NCBI GenBank assembly: GCA_023230485.1
Contig: JALNXG010000011.1
Coordinates: 1 to 64,000, forward strand
Reading direction: 5' to 3'
DNA from: Melioribacteraceae bacterium
GTDB lineage: Bacteria; Bacteroidota; Ignavibacteria; Ignavibacteriales; Melioribacteraceae
Length of the DNA stretch: 64,000 nucleotides
Under the pieces are notes generated by a model that was given only the letters and a program-made list of their open reading frames with translations, was not told the DNA's origin and made no database searches. Position 1 is the first letter of the stretch; each line of letters opens with the position of its first letter. Positions 37,369-45,599 of the stretch are shown here, in pieces. Made by a program: the position numbers and the translations under genes.

Positions 37369-38022
37369 CTAATCAGTCTTTATCATACGATTTTCATCAA
37401 CATAATCCACAACTTTTGGATTTTGAAGATGGATAAGTTCCTGAACAAATTTTGATATTCTTTCAGCAGAATCACTAATGGTTTTTAGATCATCAGAGAC
37501 TTTATTTCTTTCGTTATCAGTTAATTCATTCTCGATAGATTTTAATGAAAGTACAACACTACTCAGCGGATTATTTATTTTATGCCCGATTGTGCAAGCC
37601 ATTTCTATTACCGCTTTGCTATGTTCAATATTTCTTAATTCGCTCTGTAAATTAAATATTCTTACGCCTGAACGAATCCTTGCAAGTAATTCTTGATTTT
37701 CAATCGGTTTTACTAAAAAATCATCAGCACCGATATCAAGCCCCATAATTCTATCTTTTAATGAGGATCTTGCAGTTAGAATTATAAAATAAATTGCTTT
37801 ATATTTTTCATCACCTTTAAGAATATTGCAAAGTGCGATACCATCCAAAACCGGCATCGTCCAATCAGCTAATATTACTTTGGGAGTAAATGTTTTTAAG
37901 ACTTCCAACGCCTCTTCACCATTAATTGCGGAAGCAACTTCATAGTTGTTTCGGGTTAGTAATTTGTCTAATATAAATCGAGTATCTTTCTCGTCTTCGA
38001 CTATTAATACTTTGTCTTTCAT
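37369..38022 (-). CDS. Receiver domain fused to a HisKA-like domain without ATPase
   Basis: Protein of 217 residues. The receiver (about 1-120) is complete, with phospho-acceptor Asp53 in VILADWTMPVLDG and the Lys in FLVKPIE. A second part (about 135-205) looks like a kinase dimerisation/phosphotransfer domain with His147 in CTIGHKINNPLSSVV, but no ATPase domain follows. It could therefore pass phosphate between receivers or act as an adaptor rather than a kinase. Its start overlaps the stop of the upstream receiver gene by four bases. Confidence 0.85.
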   Translation of the reverse strand: MKDKVLIVEDEKDTRFILDKLLTRNNYEVASAINGEEALEVLKTFTPKVILADWTMPVLDGIALCNILKGDEKYKAIYFIILTARSSLKDRIMGLDIGADDFLVKPIENQELLARIRSGVRIFNLQSELRNIEHSKAVIEMACTIGHKINNPLSSVVLSLKSIENELTDNERNKVSDDLKTISDSAERISKFVQELIHLQNPKVVDYVDENRMIKTD

Positions 38023-38423
38023 GTCTTCTCTAATAATTTATTTATTTTATCTATGAGCATATCGAAATCAACAATTGGTTTTAGAAGAATATCATCTGCT
38101 AGGCTTTCTTTAAGAATATCATTTGAAATATAACTCGAGGAATAAGCGGTTATCAATAATATTGGAATCCGCAAATTGCTATATTTCACCTTAATATAAT
38201 GAGAAAGCTTAATACCGTCAGTTCTCTTCTCCCTTAAATAAGTATTTTTAAGATTAATATCCATTATTATTAAGCAAATATCACCATTTAATATTTCGCT
38301 AATAATCATATTTGCATCTTCTAATATAATTATATCTCTTCCAAGTTTTCTAAAAAGAACTTTATAAAACTCCTGAAGAAGACTATCATCTTCCACAATC
38401 AATATTTTTTTTTTATCTGACAT
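38019..38423 (-). CDS. Single-domain response regulator
   Basis: Receiver of 134 residues with acidic residues in ILIVEDDSLLQEF, phospho-acceptor Asp55 in LIIMDINLKN, and Lys in ILLKPIVD; no output domain. A longer in-frame reading back to 38543 exists, but its first 40 residues run inside motB and are not receiver-like, so the ATG at 38423 is chosen. The start overlaps the motB stop by 11 bases. With the next gene it forms a receiver pair directly after the stator genes. Confidence 0.85.
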   Translation of the reverse strand: MSDKKKILIVEDDSLLQEFYKVLFRKLGRDIIILEDANMIISEILNGDICLIIMDINLKNTYLREKRTDGIKLSHYIKVKYSNLRIPILLITAYSSSYISNDILKESLADDILLKPIVDFDMLIDKINKLLEKT

Positions 38424-39231
38424 TAGAATTGAATTTAACCGTAATAGAAATTCTTCTATTTGTAGAACTAAAAGGATCTTGAATGTTTCTAAGCCGAGTA
38501 TCTGCATAACCTGTAATTTCATCAATCTGTTTTTCAGATACACCGCCTCTTACTAAAGCTCTTTTGGCTGAATTTGCTCTATCGGAACTTAATTCAAAAT
38601 TTGAATATCCACTTCCATCATTTTGATACTGACGTGAATCTGTATGTCCTTCAACCCTGATTTTATTTTGCATTTTGGAAATTTCAGTTCCAACTTTTGC
38701 AAGTAAAGTTCTTGCTTCTGATTTTAATTCCGAGGTCCCAACTTCAAAAAAAAGATCATTTTCAGAATCGATTAGCTCTATTTTAAGACCGTCATTTGCT
38801 ATTTCTATATTTACTTGATCCGCAAGATTCATTAGTCCGGTATCATCTTTGAGTTCATCAATTAATTTATCACCTATTTTTTCGAGGTCTTCTTTTTCCT
38901 GCTTCATTCTTTCCATTTCTTGCTGGATATTAAGATCCAATGGAGATTGACCCGCACCATCGAGCATCGAACCACTTTTTGTAGAAAACCCAACAGGGTC
39001 TTTAAAATAACCTGCAACCGCCTCCTTAACTTCTTCACTCTGTCCCATTACCCAAAGAACGATAAATAGAGCCATCATTGCCGTAACGAAATCTGCATAA
39101 GCGACTTTCCAAGCACCTCCATGATGCCCGCCATGACCTTTTTTTATCTTCTTTATTATAGGCGGCTGTGATTCATTGTCGTCTCCACCCAAATTCGGAA
39201 GCTGACTTTCATCAGATAAATTCGGGTCCAT
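38413..39231 (-). CDS. motB: Flagellar stator protein MotB (proteobacterial H+-type sequence)
   Basis: Stator subunit of 272 residues. It has a charged N-terminus, one transmembrane helix (about 42-62) with the ion-binding Asp in WKVAYADFVTAMMALFIVLW, the plug/linker region, and an OmpA-like peptidoglycan-binding domain (about 160-268) with IRVEGHTDSRQY and TNRRISITV. The helix sequence follows the proteobacterial proton-driven type. It pairs with the MotA immediately upstream (one-base TAATG overlap). This is the second stator pair of the locus. Confidence 0.92.
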   Translation of the reverse strand: MDPNLSDESQLPNLGGDDNESQPPIIKKIKKGHGGHHGGAWKVAYADFVTAMMALFIVLWVMGQSEEVKEAVAGYFKDPVGFSTKSGSMLDGAGQSPLDLNIQQEMERMKQEKEDLEKIGDKLIDELKDDTGLMNLADQVNIEIANDGLKIELIDSENDLFFEVGTSELKSEARTLLAKVGTEISKMQNKIRVEGHTDSRQYQNDGSGYSNFELSSDRANSAKRALVRGGVSEKQIDEITGYADTRLRNIQDPFSSTNRRISITVKFNSNVR

Positions 39232-40085
39232 TATTTCTTTCCTCTAAGTGTATTTTCCAATTCTGAAAATGTTGGTCTTTCATCAGAAAAAATTACTCTT
39301 CGCGCCATTTCTGCCGCTACCAAAGGAGGATTACCTTTTGCATAAGCTAAAATTATTGTTTTTATTATTTGTAAATCCTGCGCCTTTTCATGAATTAATA
39401 ATCCAAGATTCGCCGACATAGGATTTACAAATCCATAACTTAATAACACACCGAGAAAAGTACCCACAAGAGCTGCTGCAACGTGATGACCTACTACTTC
39501 AGCACCTTGATTAATTGATGCCATTGTTACGATAATACCGAGCACTGCCGCTACAATACCAAGACCGGGGAGTGCATCGCCCACTCTTCCGATAGTTTCA
39601 GTTACAGGTCTGTTTTCTGATTCAAAAGTCTCAATCTCCGCATCCATCATATTCTCTAATTCTTGCGGTGGTACTGAACCGGCTAACATTACTTTCATTG
39701 TGTCACAGAAAAAATCTCTTTTAGCCGGATCTTCTATAAAACTTTTACTTTTTGAAAGAATTTCACTTTTCTCCGGATTTTCAATATGCTTTTCTACCGC
39801 TAATAGTCCCTCTCTTTGTGCTGTTAAAAATAATGTTGTAAAAACCTTTAGCATTTCAAGATAGTCTTCTTTAGTAGTTTGGTGGGATTTAAATAACTGT
39901 GGTATCTGCTTCATAATTTTTTTGATTAAAGAAGGAGGTGCTGATATTAATAAACTTCCTAATGCCGCACCGCCGATCGTTATAAATTCAGAAACCTGAA
40001 TCAATAAAACTAAATTACCCCCGGCAATTAAAAACCCTACAATAACAGAAACTATAACTACAACGATCCCGATAATTACAAACAT
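39231..40085 (-). CDS. motA: Flagellar stator protein MotA
   Basis: Stator subunit of 284 residues with four transmembrane helices (about 5-23, 33-52, 168-190 and 200-222). A large cytoplasmic loop contacts the rotor and includes AQREGLLAVEKHIENPEKSE. The Pro residues of the helix 3 region (GDALPGLGIVAAVLGIIVTM) are in place. It pairs with the MotB downstream. The sequence differs clearly from the other MotA of the locus (42098-42874), so the two pairs are separate lineages rather than a recent copy. Confidence 0.93.
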   Translation of the reverse strand: MFVIIGIVVVIVSVIVGFLIAGGNLVLLIQVSEFITIGGAALGSLLISAPPSLIKKIMKQIPQLFKSHQTTKEDYLEMLKVFTTLFLTAQREGLLAVEKHIENPEKSEILSKSKSFIEDPAKRDFFCDTMKVMLAGSVPPQELENMMDAEIETFESENRPVTETIGRVGDALPGLGIVAAVLGIIVTMASINQGAEVVGHHVAAALVGTFLGVLLSYGFVNPMSANLGLLIHEKAQDLQIIKTIILAYAKGNPPLVAAEMARRVIFSDERPTFSELENTLRGKK

Positions 40086-40808
40086 TTATTTTCCCGAATT
40101 AGCTTGTTGATTAATAGATTGAAATTCATTGATTAACATAAAACATCTTTTACCGATTATATCCCAGTCCGGTTTATGAGTATCAAACATCATCTCAATT
40201 TCTCGACAGTAAACCGATATGTTATTATAACCAACCATCGCCCCTGTCCCTTTTAATTCGTGAACTACTGTTTTCAATAATTCAGCGTTTTTCGTTTTTA
40301 TTGAATTTAGAATTGTTTCTTGACGAGTAGATAAATTGGACAAAAAATATTTCCTGAGTTGACTATTTACTTCTTCTTTCTCGGCAGAAGACAATCTTTT
40401 TAATTTTTTTATCTCTTTTAAAAAGCCATTACCAAATATTTCATTAATTGATTTTATAAGAATTTCTTTATTAAGTGGTTTTGAAATTACTTTCATAGCT
40501 CCGGCTTGGAGAGCCGAAATAACATTATTTTTATCTGTATGCCCGCTTATGACAATTACAGGAAGATCTTTCAAGTCATCTAAAATTTTTATGACTCTTA
40601 GCATCCTTATACCGTCTAAATTCGGCATCATCAAATCAAGGAAAATGAGCTTTGGTTTATGCTCAATTGCTTTTTGAATCCCTTCCAGTCCATCGCTACA
40701 CGTGATTACCTCCAGCTCATAGTCGGAAAGAAAATTCTTTAATGAGTTTCTAATGAAATCCGAATCATCAATTACTAAGATTGTGGTTTCATTAAAATTA
40801 CTATCCAT
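40086..40808 (-). CDS. Response regulator with C-terminal Hpt domain
   Basis: Protein of 240 residues. Receiver (about 8-125) with phospho-acceptor Asp58 in LIFLDLMMPNLDG and Lys110 in VISKPLN. A helical C-terminal part carries the phosphotransfer motif HELKG with His183. Such a receiver-Hpt protein can shuttle phosphate between a hybrid kinase and another receiver. The ATG at 40808 is chosen; a longer in-frame reading to 40880 would run through the end of csrA. It overlaps the csrA stop by 8 bases. Confidence 0.87.
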   Translation of the reverse strand: MDSNFNETTILVIDDSDFIRNSLKNFLSDYELEVITCSDGLEGIQKAIEHKPKLIFLDLMMPNLDGIRMLRVIKILDDLKDLPVIVISGHTDKNNVISALQAGAMKVISKPLNKEILIKSINEIFGNGFLKEIKKLKRLSSAEKEEVNSQLRKYFLSNLSTRQETILNSIKTKNAELLKTVVHELKGTGAMVGYNNISVYCREIEMMFDTHKPDWDIIGKRCFMLINEFQSINQQANSGK

Positions 40809-41046
40809 TTTTGGATGCCTTATTAATCTTGAGCTTAGAAATATCCGGTGTTTTTTCGGTACCTGCTTTGGATGCTTCAATTGTATTCTGTATTACTTTT
40901 TCATAGACTTCACCCCTATGTATCTGGACTGAAGTCGGCGCAGATATACCTATTTTAACCTGACCATCGGATACCGATAATATTTTTATTGTAATATCAG
41001 TACCAATTTTTATTTCTTCGTCGATCTTTCTTGATAATATTAACAT
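40801..41046 (-). CDS. csrA: RNA-binding translational regulator CsrA
   Basis: Homodimeric RNA-binding protein that recognises GGA in loops of leader RNAs. The 81-residue protein starts MLILSRKIDEEIKIGTDITI, has the VKIGISAPTSVQIHRGEVYE core (RNA-contact residues in beta-1 and beta-5), and carries an extra charged C-terminal tail of about 20 residues. It follows fliW by three bases. In Bacillus subtilis the same pair controls flagellin synthesis, and a fitting target is seen in the flagellin leader of this window. Confidence 0.96.
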   Translation of the reverse strand: MLILSRKIDEEIKIGTDITIKILSVSDGQVKIGISAPTSVQIHRGEVYEKVIQNTIEASKAGTEKTPDISKLKINKASKNG

Positions 41047-41049
41047 TTT

Positions 41050-41430
41050 TTACTCTACAAACAAATTGTAATAAAAAGAATAATTTTCACCTTCTAAGAT
41101 AGTATGATAACCTGACTTATCATATTGATTTATGTAAACCGGTGCTCTCAAATTTACAGTAATCTTCAGTGGGTCCTTATTCAAAGTTACAATTCCAAAT
41201 GCTTCATGCTTATCAATTTGCGGATAATTTTCGTCTAACAAGCGTGTAGCAAAAAGCGGAAAAGCTATTTCCGGTCTATCAACCGATGTCAAATACTTAA
41301 AATAACTATTATCCGGTTGTATGAGTACATATTTTTTTAACTCTTCAAAGGCATAAAATCCTTCGTTAAAAGTTAGAATTTGATCTTCGGAGACTTCTAT
41401 TTCTCCAAATTGTGTTGTTATTATTTTCAT
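41050..41430 (-). CDS. fliW: Flagellar assembly factor FliW
   Basis: CsrA antagonist and flagellin-binding protein of 126 residues. Typical features are the start MKIITTQFGEIEVSEDQILT and the segment TVNLRAPVYINQ in the second half. When flagellin is exported, FliW is freed, binds CsrA, and lifts repression of flagellin mRNA. The ATG at 41430 matches usual FliW starts; a GTG at 41439 overlapping the MotB stop (GTGA) is the alternative. It lies directly upstream of csrA. Confidence 0.94.
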   Translation of the reverse strand: MKIITTQFGEIEVSEDQILTFNEGFYAFEELKKYVLIQPDNSYFKYLTSVDRPEIAFPLFATRLLDENYPQIDKHEAFGIVTLNKDPLKITVNLRAPVYINQYDKSGYHTILEGENYSFYYNLFVE

Positions 41431-41435
41431 TTCGC

Positions 41436-42242
41436 TCACTTTAATATTACTAAATCAACTCGTCTATTAAATGCCCTTGATTCCGGAGAATCATTAGGTG
41501 CTATTGGTCTATATTCTGCATATCCTACAATTGAAACTTTATCAGGTGAAAGACCTTCGGTTTTTATCAGATAATATGCCGTACTTAATGCTCTATCAAC
41601 CGATAGATGCCAATTTGAAGCATAAACTGAATTACTAATCGGTAAATTATCAGTATGTCCTTCAACTCTTATATCATTTGGCAATTCTTTTAAGACTACT
41701 GCAAGACGCGATAATACTTCTTTAGATTTTTCACTTAGAATAGCTCCTGCAGGTGGAAATAATACATCATCTAATATGTGAACTGTAATTCCTCTTTCAC
41801 TTTCTTCTAATTGAATCGAATTTTCATAACTGTAACTAGATATTATTTTATCCAACTCTTGAGTTAAATTATCGTTCGGTTTTGGAATAATATTTGTTTT
41901 ATTCATCAATGAGTAATCAGTTTCATTTCCAAACACATTACCCATTGCAGCAACCACACCTTTGTACTTATTAACATCAATATTAGACATTGCATAAAGG
42001 ATAATGAATAGACCTAGCAATAGGGTGATCAAGTCCGCATACGTAATAAGGTAACGGTCTTTATCGTTTTCTTCGGAAGATTCCGGCTCATCAAAATTTA
42101 AGCGCTTAGTTTCCTTAATTGTTCTTTTTGGGGGAGCATCCCCACCAAACGGGACTTCATTATTGAAGGAATTTCGCCGCTCTGAAGAGTCAGTACTGCT
42201 TCCAAAGAAACCTCCATCATATTCTTTTCCTCTAAATGACAT
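41436..42242 (-). CDS. motB: Flagellar stator protein MotB, second type
   Basis: Stator subunit of 268 residues with one transmembrane helix (about 70-90) holding the ion-binding Asp in YLITYADLITLLLGLFIILY, and an OmpA-like domain (about 165-262) with IRVEGHTDNLP and FNRRVDLVIL. The YADLITLLL signature resembles Firmicutes and PomB/MotS-type proteins. The best start is ATG at 42242 (AGGAGA 12 bases upstream); TTG at 42272 is possible. Either way the first 48 or more codons lie out of frame inside the motA gene, because no in-frame ATG exists before the helix. Confidence 0.9.
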   Translation of the reverse strand: MSFRGKEYDGGFFGSSTDSSERRNSFNNEVPFGGDAPPKRTIKETKRLNFDEPESSEENDKDRYLITYADLITLLLGLFIILYAMSNIDVNKYKGVVAAMGNVFGNETDYSLMNKTNIIPKPNDNLTQELDKIISSYSYENSIQLEESERGITVHILDDVLFPPAGAILSEKSKEVLSRLAVVLKELPNDIRVEGHTDNLPISNSVYASNWHLSVDRALSTAYYLIKTEGLSPDKVSIVGYAEYRPIAPNDSPESRAFNRRVDLVILK

Positions 42243-42874
42243 TTCTTTAGTCGATCTCCTATCGGTAACCAAATTATATTCGCACTAAAGACACCCCACA
42301 GGGTGGCTATAAATGCGGTGGCTATATTTTTTATCAATGAATTTGGATCTGATCCTGCATTTGCTAATGTCATTATCAAACCCATTACTGTTCCAATTAT
42401 ACCCATTGTAGGGGCATATCCGCCAAGCTTTGAAAAAATAAAAATATTTGCATTATGTCGATCTGTCATAGCCTTTATCTCTAAATGTGCTAAGTTATAA
42501 AGCATATCTGAATCTGTACCATCGATCGCATACTTTGTTAGCTTTCTCGGGAATAGTTCATCGAATCTCTGGATATCCTTTTCTAAGGATAGCAACCCTT
42601 CCCTTCTTGCCTTCACCGAAAGTTCCATAAAAATATCTATCATTTTACTTATATCATATTCTTTCGGGAAATATGCTATCTTCATTAATTCAAAAATTTT
42701 AAAGAACTTGTCTAATCCGTAGCCTATAATAATTGCAGCAAATGTACCTCCGAATACAATAATTAAAGCGGAGCCGATAAAGAGGGCTTTTACCGACCCG
42801 CCTTCTAAGAAGAAAGCACCGAAGATTGATGCTATCCCTAAAATTAATCCGAATATGGTACCTGATTTTTTCAT
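42098..42874 (-). CDS. motA: Flagellar stator protein MotA, second type
   Basis: Stator subunit of 258 residues with four transmembrane helices (about 7-25, 30-50, 150-172 and 180-200). The cytoplasmic loop includes ARREGLLSLEKDIQRFDELF and helix 3 has the GGYAPTMGIIGTVMGLIMTL segment. The sequence is of the PomA/MotP-like group rather than like the other MotA in the locus. The C-terminal tail (EAVLTLQSGEIPSIMKSRLV) is normal for the family, so this reading frame is used over the motB overlap. It follows flgL with a one-base overlap. Confidence 0.92.
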   Translation of the reverse strand: MKKSGTIFGLILGIASIFGAFFLEGGSVKALFIGSALIIVFGGTFAAIIIGYGLDKFFKIFELMKIAYFPKEYDISKMIDIFMELSVKARREGLLSLEKDIQRFDELFPRKLTKYAIDGTDSDMLYNLAHLEIKAMTDRHNANIFIFSKLGGYAPTMGIIGTVMGLIMTLANAGSDPNSLIKNIATAFIATLWGVFSANIIWLPIGDRLKKCHLEEKNMMEVSLEAVLTLQSGEIPSIMKSRLVGMLPQKEQLRKLSA

Positions 42875-43752
42875 TATATATAGTCTAAAAGAGATTTAGG
42901 CAAAATAGATGCCGATAATTTATTTGACATCTGAAGCAGATAATCCTGATACTGTAAATCTACTATCAACTTTGCAGGATCAATAGCCTGTTTATCAAGC
43001 AATAATGTTTGTACGTTATTTGTATTATTTTCTAAAAGTAATTCTATGTCTTCTAATCTATTAATCTTTTCGCCATTCTGCGATTGAAGCGCTAAGAATC
43101 CATTGTATCCTTGCATAAAATCATCTTTAAGTTCTTTTGTTGGCGCTTCGCCTGCATTTAATTTATCTATCACTGCATTCAAGGAATTGATTAAGCCAGA
43201 ATTATTAATTTTATCTCCGGACATATTCATGGTTTCAGTAAAATTTGTACCTACTTTTACTTTCATCTCTCCAGCAAGATCAGCAGAATTTAGGACTATT
43301 TTTCCATCTACATCTAAGGCAAAAGGTTCTTGATTAAAATTTGTTCCGCCAAAAAGATACATCCCATTATGTTTTTCATTAAGACTTCTAACAATCGATT
43401 CTACTGAGTCTTTTAATGATTTTATTATCGTAGGATAGTTCTCTTTATTAATAGCATCATCCATTGTTTCAACTTTCTGAATCATTTGTTCCATATTCGA
43501 GATTGCATTATCAAAAGCATTTATGGAGCTATTTATAAAATTCTTAGCATTACCAATATTCTTTTTATAGGAATCGAACTTGTTAAGCTTTGAATCCAAA
43601 GCCACAATATCTATAGCATCGCCAACATTATCACTTAGGTTCTCAATCTTTTTATTACTCGTTAATTGGCTTTGAAGTTCAAGTTTTCTTTGACTTATTC
43701 GATTCTGATTAAAAAGATATTTTTCGGTAATTAATCCTTCAGTTACTCTCAT
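42874..43752 (-). CDS. flgL: Hook-filament junction protein FlgL
   Basis: Second junction protein between hook and filament, 292 residues, related to flagellin. The N-terminal half has the LQSQLTSNKKIENLSDNVGD motif of the D0/D1 part and a helical SINAFDNAISNMEQMIQKV region; the HNGMYLFGGTNFNQEPF segment marks the family. The C-terminal D1/D0 helix ends with QYQDYLLQMSNKLSASILPK. It follows flgK by four bases, the standard order. Confidence 0.9.
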   Translation of the reverse strand: MRVTEGLITEKYLFNQNRISQRKLELQSQLTSNKKIENLSDNVGDAIDIVALDSKLNKFDSYKKNIGNAKNFINSSINAFDNAISNMEQMIQKVETMDDAINKENYPTIIKSLKDSVESIVRSLNEKHNGMYLFGGTNFNQEPFALDVDGKIVLNSADLAGEMKVKVGTNFTETMNMSGDKINNSGLINSLNAVIDKLNAGEAPTKELKDDFMQGYNGFLALQSQNGEKINRLEDIELLLENNTNNVQTLLLDKQAIDPAKLIVDLQYQDYLLQMSNKLSASILPKSLLDYI

Positions 43753-43756
43753 ATTC

Positions 43757-45151
43757 TCATACCATATTTAGAACTACTTGCATCATCTCATCGGCAACTC
43801 TTACCAATTTAGCAGATGCTTCGTAGGATCTTTGAAATTTAATCACATTAGCCATCTCTTCGTCAAGCGAAACACCTGAATAAGCTGCTTTCTGTGTGGT
43901 TAATTGATGAATAATCAATTCATTTGATTCTATTGTACTGTCACTTTTCGATTTCTCCATACCGAAATCGCTTAATATTCCGGAATATGAATCTAATATT
44001 GTTCGTCCATTTAATTCACCAATTGTTGCTTCGTTCAAGTTAGCTAATGCAACAGCTATATCACCATTTCCATCATTTGCTCCGGAAGATGAAACTGCAA
44101 TATTCCTCGGATCATTAAATATACTTGTATTAATTCTCATCTTACCGGAGACAAAAGAATTAACTACAGTTCCATCAGGGGTCATTTCTCCAAAAAAAGG
44201 AATATTCGTTTTTGAAATTCCGTTTTGCGCTAATGTAAATCCGGTTTTATGAGTATCGTTTACCTTATTTACAATTACCTGTGCCAACTGCCCTAATTGA
44301 TCTTTATAAGATGGAAGTTTATTTGAATACAGATCAGCAATTGCATACATGTCCCCACCGCTTAATTGAACAGTGGCAGTCGAATCTGTTTGTGACACTA
44401 ATTTCATTTGTCCATCAATAAAGTCTATTTCAAATGAATTTGCAACATTCAGATCCGCACCATGAACTCCGCCAATGGTAATAATTGCTGCGCCTTGTTT
44501 ATTTTGATGAACATTAATATTTACTAATGAACTTAAGTTATCAATTTGAGAATCCCTCTTATCCTTCAAATCACTAGCATTCATTCCGCGAGATTCAGTT
44601 TCAAAAATTTTTTGATTTAATTCATTTATCAATTTTAGAGAATTATTAATTTCACCGGCAGTAGTTGTTGCTTCTTTTTGTAGTAACGTTTGTACGCTAT
44701 CAAAACCTTCGAATACTTCAGAAAATCTATCACTCATTCTCTGCCCTTTTTGTACTATCTGCGAACGAAGCTGAGGAGAATTTGGATTAGATGATAATTC
44801 AGACCATGAATTAAAGAAATCATTTATATAAAATGATAATCCGGTATCTGATGGTTCTGCAATTACGGATTCCACTTGTTGAAGTATTTCACTTCTTAAA
44901 CTAGAGTCGGATAATGAACTTTGGTATTTACGAATTTGAGAATCTACAAGATTATTTTTAATCCTTTGAACATCTTGAAGCTTCACACCCATACCAATAC
45001 CACCTTGGGTAACCTCCGTTGATAGAAGTACCTTCTGACGTGTATATTCAGAATTGCCTGCATTTGAAATGTTATTTGAAGTAACATCCAAAGCATTCTG
45101 GTATGTTGCCATTGTTCGTACGGATATGTCTAATAATCTTCCAATACCCAT
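43757..45151 (-). CDS. flgK: Hook-filament junction protein FlgK
   Basis: First junction protein, 464 residues. The N-terminal rod-type motif is TYQNALDVTSNNISNAGNSE followed by YTRQKVLL; the middle contains YINDFFNSWSELSSNPNSPQ, and the C-terminal coiled coil has the conserved VSLDEEMANVIKFQRSYEAS. Length is at the short end for FlgK. It is translated 1 base after the FlgN-like gene, whose product is likely its export chaperone. Confidence 0.93.
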   Translation of the reverse strand: MGIGRLLDISVRTMATYQNALDVTSNNISNAGNSEYTRQKVLLSTEVTQGGIGMGVKLQDVQRIKNNLVDSQIRKYQSSLSDSSLRSEILQQVESVIAEPSDTGLSFYINDFFNSWSELSSNPNSPQLRSQIVQKGQRMSDRFSEVFEGFDSVQTLLQKEATTTAGEINNSLKLINELNQKIFETESRGMNASDLKDKRDSQIDNLSSLVNINVHQNKQGAAIITIGGVHGADLNVANSFEIDFIDGQMKLVSQTDSTATVQLSGGDMYAIADLYSNKLPSYKDQLGQLAQVIVNKVNDTHKTGFTLAQNGISKTNIPFFGEMTPDGTVVNSFVSGKMRINTSIFNDPRNIAVSSSGANDGNGDIAVALANLNEATIGELNGRTILDSYSGILSDFGMEKSKSDSTIESNELIIHQLTTQKAAYSGVSLDEEMANVIKFQRSYEASAKLVRVADEMMQVVLNMV

Positions 45152-45152
45152 T

Positions 45153-45599
45153 TTATACTCTCTTATTTACCAAAGCTTTTTTCTTATTCCCTATCAATGC
45201 GATTAAAGTCTCTTTTATTATTGAACGAGATACATCCACCAATTGCGAGATTAATCTATTTAGTAAGACAATTTTAGAAGCTGTTGTTTTCAATTCATTG
45301 CGAAGACCTATCAATACCTTATAATCTCCGAGAGCTATCTTATTATTGATTTTGAGATCCTCTAATACATTTTCAATAGTTAGTTTATTTTTGATATCAA
45401 GTGAACTAAGAAATGATTTTAGTTTCTTATCTTCTAGATCTATCCTTTGCAAAACTATCTGCTCATCTTTTAATATTGATTCCATAGCATTATAATCATT
45501 ATCAATAATAGCATTTTTCTTTTTCTGTAATACAGAATGGAAAATATTCATTGTGCTATTTTGGTTTTCTAATAAATTTTTAAGTTCTTTAAAGTTCAT
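45153..45599 (-). CDS. flgN: FlgN-like flagellar export chaperone
   Basis: Cytoplasmic all-helical protein of 148 residues, predicted to chaperone FlgK and FlgL. The family is poorly conserved; support comes from the FlgN-type N-terminal pattern (LLENQNSTMNIFHSVLQKKK NA, then an LKDEQIVLQRID segment), the size, and the position between flgJ and flgK, its usual place. It overlaps the flgJ start of the neighbouring gene by four bases. Confidence 0.75.
   Translation of the reverse strand: MNFKELKNLLENQNSTMNIFHSVLQKKKNAIIDNDYNAMESILKDEQIVLQRIDLEDKKLKSFLSSLDIKNKLTIENVLEDLKINNKIALGDYKVLIGLRNELKTTASKIVLLNRLISQLVDVSRSIIKETLIALIGNKKKALVNKRV

Noticed and set aside
38424..38543. Longer N-terminus for the lone receiver
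   Set aside because: The 40 extra residues run out of frame inside motB and do not resemble a receiver; the ATG at 38423 starts the normal domain.
40809..40880. Longer N-terminus for the receiver-Hpt protein
   Set aside because: It would overlap the csrA end by 80 bases and adds a basic, non-conserved stretch before the receiver.
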